A DNA stretch of 64,000 nucleotides from Bacteroidales bacterium. GTDB taxonomy: Bacteria; Bacteroidota; Bacteroidia; Bacteroidales; Marinilabiliaceae. The translations under genes were made by a program, and so were the position numbers. How positions within the stretch are numbered: the stretch's first letter is position 1; every line of letters starts with the position of its first letter. Below, one piece after another: positions 12,317 to 21,056 of the stretch. The stretch is taken from NCBI GenBank assembly GCA_015061285.1, contig SUWW01000011.1:31023-95022 (forward strand), in the 5' to 3' direction. The notes beneath the pieces were generated by a model. The model worked only from the letters and a program-made list of their open reading frames with translations, ran no database searches and had not been told where the DNA came from.

Positions 12317-14509
12317 CTATTTCACAGAAATAGTCAATTCTTGTGCAATATCATCTGACGCTGTACCAACATACACAGTATAATCGCCAGGTTCAACCTC
12401 CCATGCGTGTTTATCTGCATTGAAGAATGCGAGATTCTCTACAGGAATATTGATTTCGACATTTGCAGAAGCACCTTTTTTCACAGCAACTTTCTGGAAG
12501 CCACGGAGTTCTTTCTTTGCGCGCTCGATATTCGAGTTTGGTTTACCTACGTATATTTGAACAACTTCTGCTCCATCAACAGCACCTGTGTTCTTCACCG
12601 ATGCCGTAACAGTAATATTCTTACCATTGTTATTAGCAGCGATATTACCCAACTCGAAGTTTGTATACGAAAGGCCATAGCCAAAAGCATAAAGCGGTTT
12701 AATATCTTTAGTATCGAACCAGCGATAGCCAACAAGAATATCCTCTTTGTAAACTTGTTTATGGTCTACTCCTGGGTAACTCTCAGCGCCGAAGCTAATA
12801 GCTCCATTATCCTCCAGACGAACTGGGATAGAGAATGGCAACTTGCCCGAAGGACAAACGTCTCCAGACACAACATCGGCAATGGCGTGGCCAGTCTCTG
12901 AGCCAAGATACCATACCCACGAGATAGATTTCACACTATCCTTCCATGGCATAGCTACTGGATTACCGCCAAAGAGGAACACAGACACATTAGGATTGAC
13001 CTTAGCCAACTCGGCAATGAGCTCGTTTTGTCCCCATGGCAAATCGTAGGTTTGGCGGTCACTATCTTCGTGGTCTTGCTTGAAATTCTTGTTCAAGCCA
13101 CCGAAATAGAGCACCACATCGGCATCGCGAACAGCTTCAACGGCAGCATTCTTGAGACTATCGGCATTGAGACGCGAAGGCATCACAAAGCCATAAATAG
13201 ATGGACCAGCATCGTAACCAGCAGAATATACAATCTCGGCATTTGGAAAACGCTCTTGCAAACCTTGAAGCGGCGAAATCTCGTTGCGCGCTTTCAACTC
13301 CGATGAGCCACCACCAATGCACTGCTTACGAGTAGCATTTTCGCCAATCACAGCAATCTTCATCTTCTTGTCGGATGCGAGTGGAAGTATGTTGTCGGTG
13401 TTTTGCAGAAGCACTATACCCTCACCTGCCACTTTTCTGCCAAGTGCAAGATGCTCTTCGTTGCCAACTTTACCATAATTATTATGATAATGAGTACGAT
13501 AGATAAGACGGAGCACACGGCGAACCTTGTCGTCGAGGAATTTCTCGTCTATCTTGCCAGCTTTGATAGAGTCGCGAAGTGGGAATGCAAGGTAATAATC
13601 ATCGTATGCATTAGCACGTCCTGACGAAAGGCCATTGGTGTGCGAACCCATCTCCACATCGAGACCATTCTCGGCAGCTTGCTTGGTGTCGTGAGTGCCG
13701 CCCCAGTCGGAAACCACAACGCCATCGTAGTTCCACTCACCTTTGAGTATATCTACGAGTAGACGATGGTTGTGGCAACAATGCTCGCCACGATATTTAT
13801 TATACGCACCCATAACAGTCCACGAATTAGCCTCCAAGATAGAGGCTTTGAAGGCCGGAAGATAGATTTCGTATAGCGCGCGATCGGAAACTTCTACATC
13901 AACTCCAAAACGGTCGGTCTCTTGGTTGTTGAGCGCAAAGTGCTTTACACTAGCTGCCACACCTTGGCTCTGCACACCTTTGATATAAGGCACGGCCATG
14001 CGTGCAGCAAGTAGCGGATCTTCGCCGAAATTCTCAAAATTGCGACCATTCACAGGCACACGATTGATATTGATAGTAGGTCCGAGAATAACGTGTTTGC
14101 CACGATAGAGACACTCTTCGCCAAGGGCAACACCATACTCGTAAGCCAAATCGGGATTGAAGGTGGCAGCAAGAGCCGTAAGATTGGGGAATGCTGTTAT
14201 GGAGTCGTTGGTATGTTTTGCATAAAGCCAACTATCCCATTCAAATTCAGCACGAACACCGTGAGGACCATCGCTCCACCAGAGTTCTGGCACGCCAAGA
14301 CGTGGCACACCAGGAGTGCTAAATTTCGATTGCGCATGAACTAATGCTACTTTCTCTTCAAGCGTCAGCTGAGGCATCACACTTTCGATGCGCTGTTCTA
14401 TTTCGGTATCGCTAAGCCCATCTGTCGTCTTTTGCGGCGCAGACTGACTACACGAAACCAACACAAATGCAAGAGTAAAAGCCGATGCATATAAAAATTT
14501 GTTTTTCAT
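12317..14509 (-). CDS. glycoside hydrolase family 3 lipoprotein (beta-glucosidase type)
   Basis: A 730-residue GH3 enzyme with a lipoprotein signal peptide (lipobox LVSC, Cys20), so it is periplasmic or outer-membrane anchored. The (beta/alpha)8 domain carries the predicted nucleophile Asp268 in VVVSDWGG. A second alpha/beta domain and a C-terminal fibronectin III-like domain (from about residue 650) complete the usual GH3 layout. Such enzymes release terminal beta-linked glucose, or sometimes xylose, from oligosaccharides. It is the last gene of the GH31-GH2-DUF4250-GH3 run, 23 bases after the DUF4250 gene. The exact substrate is inferred from the neighbours only. Confidence 0.92.
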   Translation of the reverse strand: MKNKFLYASAFTLAFVLVSCSQSAPQKTTDGLSDTEIEQRIESVMPQLTLEEKVALVHAQSKFSTPGVPRLGVPELWWSDGPHGVRAEFEWDSWLYAKHTNDSITAFPNLTALAATFNPDLAYEYGVALGEECLYRGKHVILGPTININRVPVNGRNFENFGEDPLLAARMAVPYIKGVQSQGVAASVKHFALNNQETDRFGVDVEVSDRALYEIYLPAFKASILEANSWTVMGAYNKYRGEHCCHNHRLLVDILKGEWNYDGVVVSDWGGTHDTKQAAENGLDVEMGSHTNGLSSGRANAYDDYYLAFPLRDSIKAGKIDEKFLDDKVRRVLRLIYRTHYHNNYGKVGNEEHLALGRKVAGEGIVLLQNTDNILPLASDKKMKIAVIGENATRKQCIGGGSSELKARNEISPLQGLQERFPNAEIVYSAGYDAGPSIYGFVMPSRLNADSLKNAAVEAVRDADVVLYFGGLNKNFKQDHEDSDRQTYDLPWGQNELIAELAKVNPNVSVFLFGGNPVAMPWKDSVKSISWVWYLGSETGHAIADVVSGDVCPSGKLPFSIPVRLEDNGAISFGAESYPGVDHKQVYKEDILVGYRWFDTKDIKPLYAFGYGLSYTNFELGNIAANNNGKNITVTASVKNTGAVDGAEVVQIYVGKPNSNIERAKKELRGFQKVAVKKGASANVEINIPVENLAFFNADKHAWEVEPGDYTVYVGTASDDIAQELTISVK

Positions 14510-14532
14510 AAAATCAGAATTAATTGTGTTAA

Positions 14533-14712
14533 CTATCTAAATTGATTAATCTCAGGCATATAATCGAACCCTGCAGCTGAGAGTTTTGCCTCCAAATCTG
14601 CACGACTAACATCGAGCGACGAGCAGAATTCATCGAGTGAAGCATAATTATCTCTAAGTTGAGTGTTTACGTAGCTCAACAGCATTACAGGGTTTTGTGG
14701 TAAATTGTTCAT
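14533..14712 (-). CDS. DUF4250 small protein (59 residues)
   Basis: A 59-residue ORF starting at ATG 14712 that reads MNNLPQNPVMLLSYVNTQLR, continues DNYASLDEFCSSLDVSRADL, and ends near YMPEINQFR. It matches the DUF4250 family in length and pattern (NLPxxPxMLLSxxNTxLRDxYxSLDxxC). The family is small, cytosolic and uncharacterised. It starts 7 bases after the GH2 stop and ends 23 bases before the GH3 start, so it looks like part of the glycosidase transcript. Its start shows no clear Shine-Dalgarno. Confidence 0.85.
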   Translation of the reverse strand: MNNLPQNPVMLLSYVNTQLRDNYASLDEFCSSLDVSRADLEAKLSAAGFDYMPEINQFR

Positions 14713-14719
14713 TTGTATA

Positions 14720-17230
14720 TCAATATAAATTAGAAGGTAAGCAGTTTATAGTTACTTCGGCCGATTTCAAGTGCTCCGACGTAGCTATTAGGCGAACATT
14801 GCCCGGAGTCTCTTTGCTCTGAAGCACCACCAAAGCTTTGCCATAGAACACTTTGCGATGGTTGTCTTTGAAACGCTCATGCGAAATTGGCGAACCATTA
14901 TCTACGCCAGCAATCGTTGCAACGCCCTCAATATCAAAGTGAATATCGTTCTCAGCATTAGGGCAAAGATTTCCATCGCGGTCGAGCACTTCAACGGTGA
15001 CGAAACTCAAGTCTTCGCCATCGGCCTTTATGCGACTTCTGTCGGCTGTGAGACGAATCTGAGCAGGGCGTCCGGAAGTCTTGATTATCTCGTGTGCAAC
15101 CTCTACACCATCTTTACGACTGATAACTTTTATTTCGCCAGGTTCATACTCTACATTCCAAGCTACGTGCAACGCGCCAGGATTTTTTCGTTGCGCACCA
15201 AGCGATTTCCCATTTACATACAATTCGACCTCATCGGCATTGTTGTAGTAGCACCAAAGGTCTATCATGTCGCCATCTTTCCAGTTCCAATGTGGGAACA
15301 GATGAAGCACAGTTTCGTCGCTCCATACACTCTTGTATAGATAGTAGACATCTTTAGGGAAGCCAGCCAAATCGACAATTCCGAAATATGATGAGCGAGC
15401 TGGCCACCAATAAGGCGTAGGTTCACCAATGTAGTCGAATCCTGTCCAGATAAACTGACCGCAAATGAATTTATTATCCATCACTTTTTTGAGCGTACGT
15501 TCGTGAGTATTGCCCCATGGAGCACGGCAATTGTCGTATGAAGAGCAAGAGAACGATGGATCGTTGAATGGCAAATCCCAACGCTCAGGCCAGATATACT
15601 CATGGTCGGAGGGCATGAGGTAGTAGCCGCGCGTCATTAGCGCCGATACGCTTTCGGTAACGATGAATGGCATACCTGGAAATAACGTAGGCACATCATC
15701 GAAATAAGAATCATGGTAATTATAACCAATCAAATCGAGAGCATTAGCGCGGAAAAGGTGATTGGCTGGGTCGGGTTCGTTGTTGCCGCTTGTCACAGGA
15801 CGTGTTGGGTCGAGCGTATGCACGATGTTAGCCAACTTCTTACATAACAACGAATTAACACTCATCTGTTCATCATTTGCAAGAGAACTACGATCGCGCT
15901 GCATGTTTAGAAGCAGATTAGCCGTTTGAATATCGAGCGTGTCGGCGTCGGCATGAGTCCACTGTTCAAGCACTTCGTTACCTATGCTCCAGATAAATAT
16001 TGATGGGTGATTTCTATCGCGAAGCACCATATCGGTAAGGTCGCGCTCGTGCCATTCATTGAAGTAAGTAGAATAGTCGTAGTCTGTCTTGCGTTTGCGC
16101 CACATATCGAATGCTTCGTCCATAACTATGAAACCCATTGAGTCGCAGAGTTGGAGAAACTCTGGGGCTGGAGGATTATGCGAACAACGAATGGCGTTGC
16201 AGCCCATATTCTTCATAATCTGAAGTTGACGTTCCATAGCGCGTTTGTTGATTGCAGCGCCAAGGCAACCCAGATCGTGATGCAGACATACACCATTTAT
16301 TTTCAGAGGTTTGCCATTGAGCAAGAAGCCCTCTTCGCTATCGAAATAAGCATTGCGTATACCTATTTGCGTAGTATAACTATCGCAAAGCGTTCCATGT
16401 ACATAAAATTCAGTAACCAACGAATACAAATAAGGATCTTCGACCGACCACAGATGAGGATTATCTACACGAACTTGTTGAATGTTGGCACCTTTCGAAT
16501 CGGCCAACACATCTTGATGCGCACTCTCGCTAACCACTTTGTGTCCCAACTTGTCGTATATAGTATGTACAATTTTAACTGTCATATCGTCGAAAGTGGT
16601 ATTGTCGTAGGCCGTTCTGATTTTCACCATTGCCTTGTCGTCGCTGACGAGAGGTGTGGTTACGTATATACCCCAATTGCTGATATGAAGTTTTCCCACT
16701 TTGGTTATCCACACATTGCGATAGATGCCACTACCACTATACCAGCGCGAGTTGGGCTGTTTGCTATTGTCGACACGCACAGCTATTACATTAGCGCCTC
16801 TGTTGAGATACTTTGTTATGTCGTAGTTGAACGAGATATAGCCATAAGGACGATAGCCGACCTTTTTGCCGTTTACGTACACCGTAGAATTCATGTATAC
16901 GCCATCGAAGGTGATATATACATGGCCTTCCAAATCGGCAGCATTTACATTGAAGTGTTTTCTATACCAACCAATGCCACCAGGCAATGCGCCTCCGCCA
17001 CAACCAGAAGGATTGTTCTCTGCAAAATCGCCTTCGATTGACCAATCGTGAGGCAAATTGAGATGGCGCCAATCTTCATCATCGAAATCTTCTGCCGAAT
17101 ATGTCGATGAGTCGCCCAGCATAAAGAGCCAATCTTTTGTGAATTTTTCTACTACGCGTGGCGATTCTTGTTCGGCACACGACATAAGTATCATGCTTAC
17201 AATAAGCAATAAGAGTGTTCGCTTCGTCAT
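14720..17230 (-). CDS. glycoside hydrolase family 2 lipoprotein (beta-galactosidase type)
   Basis: An 836-residue GH2 enzyme. The start is taken at ATG 17230 because the next residues MTKRTLLLLIVSMILMSC form a lipoprotein signal (Cys18); the frame is open 23 residues further upstream without signal character. Order: sugar-binding domain, Ig-like domain, TIM barrel with predicted acid/base Glu419 (WSIGNEV) and nucleophile Glu526 (FIVTES), then DUF4982-like and a C-terminal Ig-like domain. It probably removes terminal beta-galactose or a related sugar in the periplasm. It lies between GH31 and GH3, and a candidate promoter of its own is at 17297-17328. Confidence 0.92.
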   Translation of the reverse strand: MTKRTLLLLIVSMILMSCAEQESPRVVEKFTKDWLFMLGDSSTYSAEDFDDEDWRHLNLPHDWSIEGDFAENNPSGCGGGALPGGIGWYRKHFNVNAADLEGHVYITFDGVYMNSTVYVNGKKVGYRPYGYISFNYDITKYLNRGANVIAVRVDNSKQPNSRWYSGSGIYRNVWITKVGKLHISNWGIYVTTPLVSDDKAMVKIRTAYDNTTFDDMTVKIVHTIYDKLGHKVVSESAHQDVLADSKGANIQQVRVDNPHLWSVEDPYLYSLVTEFYVHGTLCDSYTTQIGIRNAYFDSEEGFLLNGKPLKINGVCLHHDLGCLGAAINKRAMERQLQIMKNMGCNAIRCSHNPPAPEFLQLCDSMGFIVMDEAFDMWRKRKTDYDYSTYFNEWHERDLTDMVLRDRNHPSIFIWSIGNEVLEQWTHADADTLDIQTANLLLNMQRDRSSLANDEQMSVNSLLCKKLANIVHTLDPTRPVTSGNNEPDPANHLFRANALDLIGYNYHDSYFDDVPTLFPGMPFIVTESVSALMTRGYYLMPSDHEYIWPERWDLPFNDPSFSCSSYDNCRAPWGNTHERTLKKVMDNKFICGQFIWTGFDYIGEPTPYWWPARSSYFGIVDLAGFPKDVYYLYKSVWSDETVLHLFPHWNWKDGDMIDLWCYYNNADEVELYVNGKSLGAQRKNPGALHVAWNVEYEPGEIKVISRKDGVEVAHEIIKTSGRPAQIRLTADRSRIKADGEDLSFVTVEVLDRDGNLCPNAENDIHFDIEGVATIAGVDNGSPISHERFKDNHRKVFYGKALVVLQSKETPGNVRLIATSEHLKSAEVTINCLPSNLY

Positions 17231-17296
17231 ATTTATTGGTTTACATACAAAAAATTGAACGTTCACTCTTACATACATATAGGTGGACGTCCAATT

Positions 17297-17328
17297 CAAA
17301 ATTATATTAATTCAATTATTCGCACGAA
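17297..17328 (-). promoter_or_regulatory. candidate promoter upstream of the GH2 gene
   Basis: On the minus strand TTCG (17328-17325) is followed after 20 bases by TAATTTTG (17304-17297), close to the Bacteroidetes consensus. It lies in the 135-base gap between GH31 and GH2, so the GH2-DUF4250-GH3 part may be transcribed separately from GH31. Confidence 0.45.
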
Positions 17329-17365
17329 TATTCATGACATTATTATCGTGAAAGGTTCGTGTTAT

Positions 17366-20236
17366 CTACAGATTTTTCACAAGCTTATTTCCATTATAAT
17401 CAACCACTTCGCCTTCAGCATGAGCATCGAACGGACGCGGCGAATTCTTGTCGACATACACGATATTGAACTTTCGCGAGCGTGGCATTCCTTCAAATTC
17501 GCCATTGCGTTCACTAATTGTGAGCGTCTTGGTAGCTTCGACGTATGAAAATTCTATAGTTGAGTATTTACCTTGCTCGTAGTTATAGTTTACTCCCTCA
17601 TCTTCGTAGAGCGTGAAGTGGGCATCAGCACCGGCATACACATAAATAGTCAAATCGTTTTGTGTTTCGACAGTGCTTTGCACATCGGCACCAACTGGAA
17701 CTATGCTTCCTGCACGAACGAAGAGTGGAATATGCTCGTATGGCGCGTCAACTTTGGCGCATTTGCCTCCACTGATATACTTGCCTGTGTAAAAATCGAA
17801 CCAACCTGTGTTTTGTGGGAAATAGACTTCACGTTCACGAGCTTTGTACGTATATACAGGACAAACCATAAATGCAGAACCGAACATATATTGGTCGCTG
17901 ATATTATAAACGCCAGTATCGCTTGTGAAATCCATCACAAGAGGACGCATGATAGTATAGTCGTTGAAATATGTATTGCCAGCGAGTGAGTATATGTATG
18001 GCATCAAATTATAGCGTAGCTTGGTATAATAGAGTATCGACTGGAAAGCAGCATGATTCTCAGGCGCAATATTCCATGGCTCGCGCAAAGGCCACTGTCC
18101 GTGAGCACGATAGAGCGGGCAGAATGCGCCAAACTGGAACCAACGTGTGTTGAGTTCGCGCCACTCTTTGAGGTCTTCGTTTTCGTAGTGCATATGGTCA
18201 TAGATGGCTTGAGCAGCCATATAGCGGTCTTCTACGCAGAAGCCTCCGATGTCCATAGTCCAATAAGGCACACCGCAGATGGCAAAGTTCAATCCTGCAG
18301 AGATTTGAGCTTTCATATCCTCCCAACGCGTAGCTATGTCGCCGCTCCACGTAGCTGTAGAATAGCGTTGCAAGCCAGCAAAACCCGAACGTGTAAGCAA
18401 GAATACTCGCTGATTTGGATTCACACTGCGCTGACCATCGTAGATTGCTTCGGCATTCATAAGTGCATACGCATTGAAATAGCGAGCCGAAGAGCCGAGA
18501 GCCGTTGGTCCACAGAGAAGTTTGCGATATTCGAGGTCGGTGCAGTCGCGAATGTTGGGTTCCGAAGCATCCATCCACCATGCATCGAAGCCAAGAGTGT
18601 ATAGGTGCTCGTTCATCTGACGCCAGAAGAGTTTACGTGCATCGGCAGAATAGGCATCGTAGAACGAGCCAAGATAGCCCTGACCAATCCAATCGCGAAT
18701 GCTGTCGGTGATGGCTTGACGATACATCCAACCATTTTGGTCGAACTCCTTGAAGTGCTCTGTATTTACGTAGAACTTAGGCCAAACAGAAATCATCACA
18801 CGACCATTGAGCGCGTGAATGGAATCGACCATTTGCTTTGGATTGGGGAAACGCTGTGCGTCAAACTCATGACTTCCCCAGCCATCTTCGGGCCAATAGC
18901 TCCAATCTTGCACTATATTGTCGATAGGTATCTGACGTTTGCGAAACTCAGCCAACGTAGAAACAATCTCATCTTGAGTCTTATAGCGCTCGCGACTTTG
19001 CCAATAGCCCATTGCCCATTTTGGCATCACAGGTGCTTTACCAGTCAATTGTCGATAGCCACTAACCACGCCATCTATATCATCACCATAGATAAAATAA
19101 TAGTCGACGGCATCGGCCACTTCGCTCCAAAATGCTGGTTTTGCTTGCTCTTTATCGTCGACTGGCGAAAGCACTCGCAAGCCATGATACGACACACCGC
19201 CATCGGGTTGCCAATCGATGTGTATAGGCACTCGTTTGCCTGCTTGAAGTTCTACAGCAAACTTATAACTATTTGGATTCCACGAAGTTCTCCATCGTTC
19301 GGGAACCACCGTCTTGCCATCAATAGTAACTTTCGTATAACCTGCATAATATAGTATGAAGCGGAAAAGACCACTCTCTTTAGGCTCAATTTCGCCCTCG
19401 TAGGTAACGTGAGCGCCCTTGAATTCGAAGTTGTCTATCATATTTATGACCTTCGACAGATGCGCATCGCGGTCGAGATATTCGAAGTAGAGCGAATCTT
19501 CGCGACGCACAATGGTCTCGCGCGGATTTCTCGATTTGGGTATATACGTACCCGTCAGTGCTCCTTTTTCGCCATTCTTATCGTAGAGATTGAATACGGC
19601 GCCAAGTTGGCTGTAGTCGCGTTCGTCGCCATATTTACTATACGAATAATTATCCCACAGTATGCCGTAGTGCTTCGACGACACTATCATTGGTATTGAG
19701 ACTTTAGTATTATACTGATACAACTCCTCGTTTTTGCCTCGATAGTTGAACTCGTCTGCCTGATGCTGACCGAGTCCATAATATGCCTCGTTGTCGTCGG
19801 TATTCCACTTCTGACGCACACTAAGCGCAGGTTTACCCGAATCGTCGAATGGCTTATACGAGCGGCCATCTTCGCCAAGAATCACATTGCCATCTTTATC
19901 CTTGAACGTGACTTTGCCATCATCGCTATTCACCACCACATCGAGCGCTTTGGTGCGAAGCGTAATGTATGCATCGTTCTCATCTACAGAGAATTTCGTC
20001 TTATTCTGTTGAGGCACTATAATGAGGCTCTCGTTAGGTTTTATCTCATTGCTATTCACCGCTGTGACGCGCACAATTCGGTCCGACATCACTTGCAAGC
20101 GAACTGTTTCGCCAGTTTTGGTCGTTTTTACCTCTATTCCACCTTCGACGCTCTTGTAGCCACTGCTACATGCCGTCAAACACAATGCAGCCACTATAGC
20201 TTGCATAGTTACCTTTTTAGTCTTTTTGATACTCAT
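17366..20236 (-). CDS. glycoside hydrolase family 31 lipoprotein with PA14 insert (alpha-xylosidase type)
   Basis: A 956-residue GH31 enzyme with a lipoprotein signal (LTAC near residue 22). An N-terminal beta-sandwich is interrupted by a PA14-like domain (about 255-365, with ESGLFRFILYYAGYTKVTID). The catalytic barrel follows, with predicted nucleophile Asp556 (WWMDASEPN) and acid/base Asp633 (WSGDIATRW). The C-terminal end holds a DUF5110-like beta domain. The PA14 insertion and length resemble the alpha-xylosidase of Bacteroides xyloglucan loci, and GH2 and GH3 partners follow, as in those loci; an alpha-glucosidase role is the main alternative. TACTTTCG on the minus strand (20270-20263) is a possible -7 box. 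Confidence 0.92.
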   Translation of the reverse strand: MSIKKTKKVTMQAIVAALCLTACSSGYKSVEGGIEVKTTKTGETVRLQVMSDRIVRVTAVNSNEIKPNESLIIVPQQNKTKFSVDENDAYITLRTKALDVVVNSDDGKVTFKDKDGNVILGEDGRSYKPFDDSGKPALSVRQKWNTDDNEAYYGLGQHQADEFNYRGKNEELYQYNTKVSIPMIVSSKHYGILWDNYSYSKYGDERDYSQLGAVFNLYDKNGEKGALTGTYIPKSRNPRETIVRREDSLYFEYLDRDAHLSKVINMIDNFEFKGAHVTYEGEIEPKESGLFRFILYYAGYTKVTIDGKTVVPERWRTSWNPNSYKFAVELQAGKRVPIHIDWQPDGGVSYHGLRVLSPVDDKEQAKPAFWSEVADAVDYYFIYGDDIDGVVSGYRQLTGKAPVMPKWAMGYWQSRERYKTQDEIVSTLAEFRKRQIPIDNIVQDWSYWPEDGWGSHEFDAQRFPNPKQMVDSIHALNGRVMISVWPKFYVNTEHFKEFDQNGWMYRQAITDSIRDWIGQGYLGSFYDAYSADARKLFWRQMNEHLYTLGFDAWWMDASEPNIRDCTDLEYRKLLCGPTALGSSARYFNAYALMNAEAIYDGQRSVNPNQRVFLLTRSGFAGLQRYSTATWSGDIATRWEDMKAQISAGLNFAICGVPYWTMDIGGFCVEDRYMAAQAIYDHMHYENEDLKEWRELNTRWFQFGAFCPLYRAHGQWPLREPWNIAPENHAAFQSILYYTKLRYNLMPYIYSLAGNTYFNDYTIMRPLVMDFTSDTGVYNISDQYMFGSAFMVCPVYTYKAREREVYFPQNTGWFDFYTGKYISGGKCAKVDAPYEHIPLFVRAGSIVPVGADVQSTVETQNDLTIYVYAGADAHFTLYEDEGVNYNYEQGKYSTIEFSYVEATKTLTISERNGEFEGMPRSRKFNIVYVDKNSPRPFDAHAEGEVVDYNGNKLVKNL

Positions 20237-20408
20237 GTTGTTTCATAATTATAATGGCGTAGCGAAAGTAAAATAGAATATGTTAACAAGTGTTTCTCCG
20301 TGTTACATAATCGCAAATCATATGTTAGATATGCCATTCAGTTGTTTTATTTTGGGTATGTTTTTGTAAATCGCACTCTGAAATTTTTTCATACGTAATA
20401 TTATAAAT

Positions 20409-21047
20409 ATGCACAATACTAAGCACTTAGCAGCTCTATTCGACCTCGATGGTGTGATAATCGACACCGAAAGTCAGTATTCTCAAATATGGGGCGCAAT
20501 AGGCAGCACGTTTCGCTCCGACATCGAAAACTTCAGTGAGATTATAAAAGGTCAAACTCTCACCGCCATTCTCAGCAAATGGTTTCCCAACAAAGAGACG
20601 CAAAACAAGGTGGTTGATATGCTCAACGAATATGAGAGCAGCATGAATTATACATACATAGCTGGGGCTGAAGCCTACCTGCGCGAACTCCGTTCGAAAG
20701 GCATTCAAACGGCGCTTGTAACCAGTTCGAACGAAATCAAAATGCGTAATGTTCGTCGCGCACACGAGGGTTTCGACCGCTTTTTCGATGCCATAGTTAC
20801 AGCCGATAGCATCACGCATTCTAAGCCTCACCCCGAATGTTTTCTCAAAGCAGCTGAGATGCTTGGCGTAGAGCCCCGAAGCTGCGTAGTTTTCGAAGAT
20901 TCGTTCAATGGCTTAGCTGCTGGTCGCGCAGCCGAAATGATGGTCGTAGGACTTGCCACCACAAACCCACGCGAAGCCATAGCCGACAAAGCCGACATCG
21001 TCGTCAGCAACTTCTGCGATGAACGCTGCCTCAACATTTTTGCATAG
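20409..21047 (+). CDS. HAD family hydrolase, beta-phosphoglucomutase-like
   Basis: A 212-residue HAD subfamily IA protein. Motif I is DLDGVIIDTES, motif II is the TSS of VTSSN, the motif III lysine is in HSKPHP, and motif IV is FEDSFNG. The helical cap between motifs I and II is the type used by beta-phosphoglucomutases and sugar-phosphate phosphatases. It is divergent from GH31 and 9 bases before a solute symporter, with which it is probably co-transcribed; a role in handling a sugar phosphate is an inference from that context. The 172-base gap to GH31 is the shared promoter region. Confidence 0.88.
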   Translation: MHNTKHLAALFDLDGVIIDTESQYSQIWGAIGSTFRSDIENFSEIIKGQTLTAILSKWFPNKETQNKVVDMLNEYESSMNYTYIAGAEAYLRELRSKGIQTALVTSSNEIKMRNVRRAHEGFDRFFDAIVTADSITHSKPHPECFLKAAEMLGVEPRSCVVFEDSFNGLAAGRAAEMMVVGLATTNPREAIADKADIVVSNFCDERCLNIFA

Positions 21048-21056
21048 TCTTCGACG

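Noticed and set aside
16151..17041. 296-residue plus-strand open frame
   Set aside because: It lies wholly antisense to the GH2 catalytic gene and is a frame shadow; similar long antisense frames over GH31, uvrA and clpB were dropped for the same reason.
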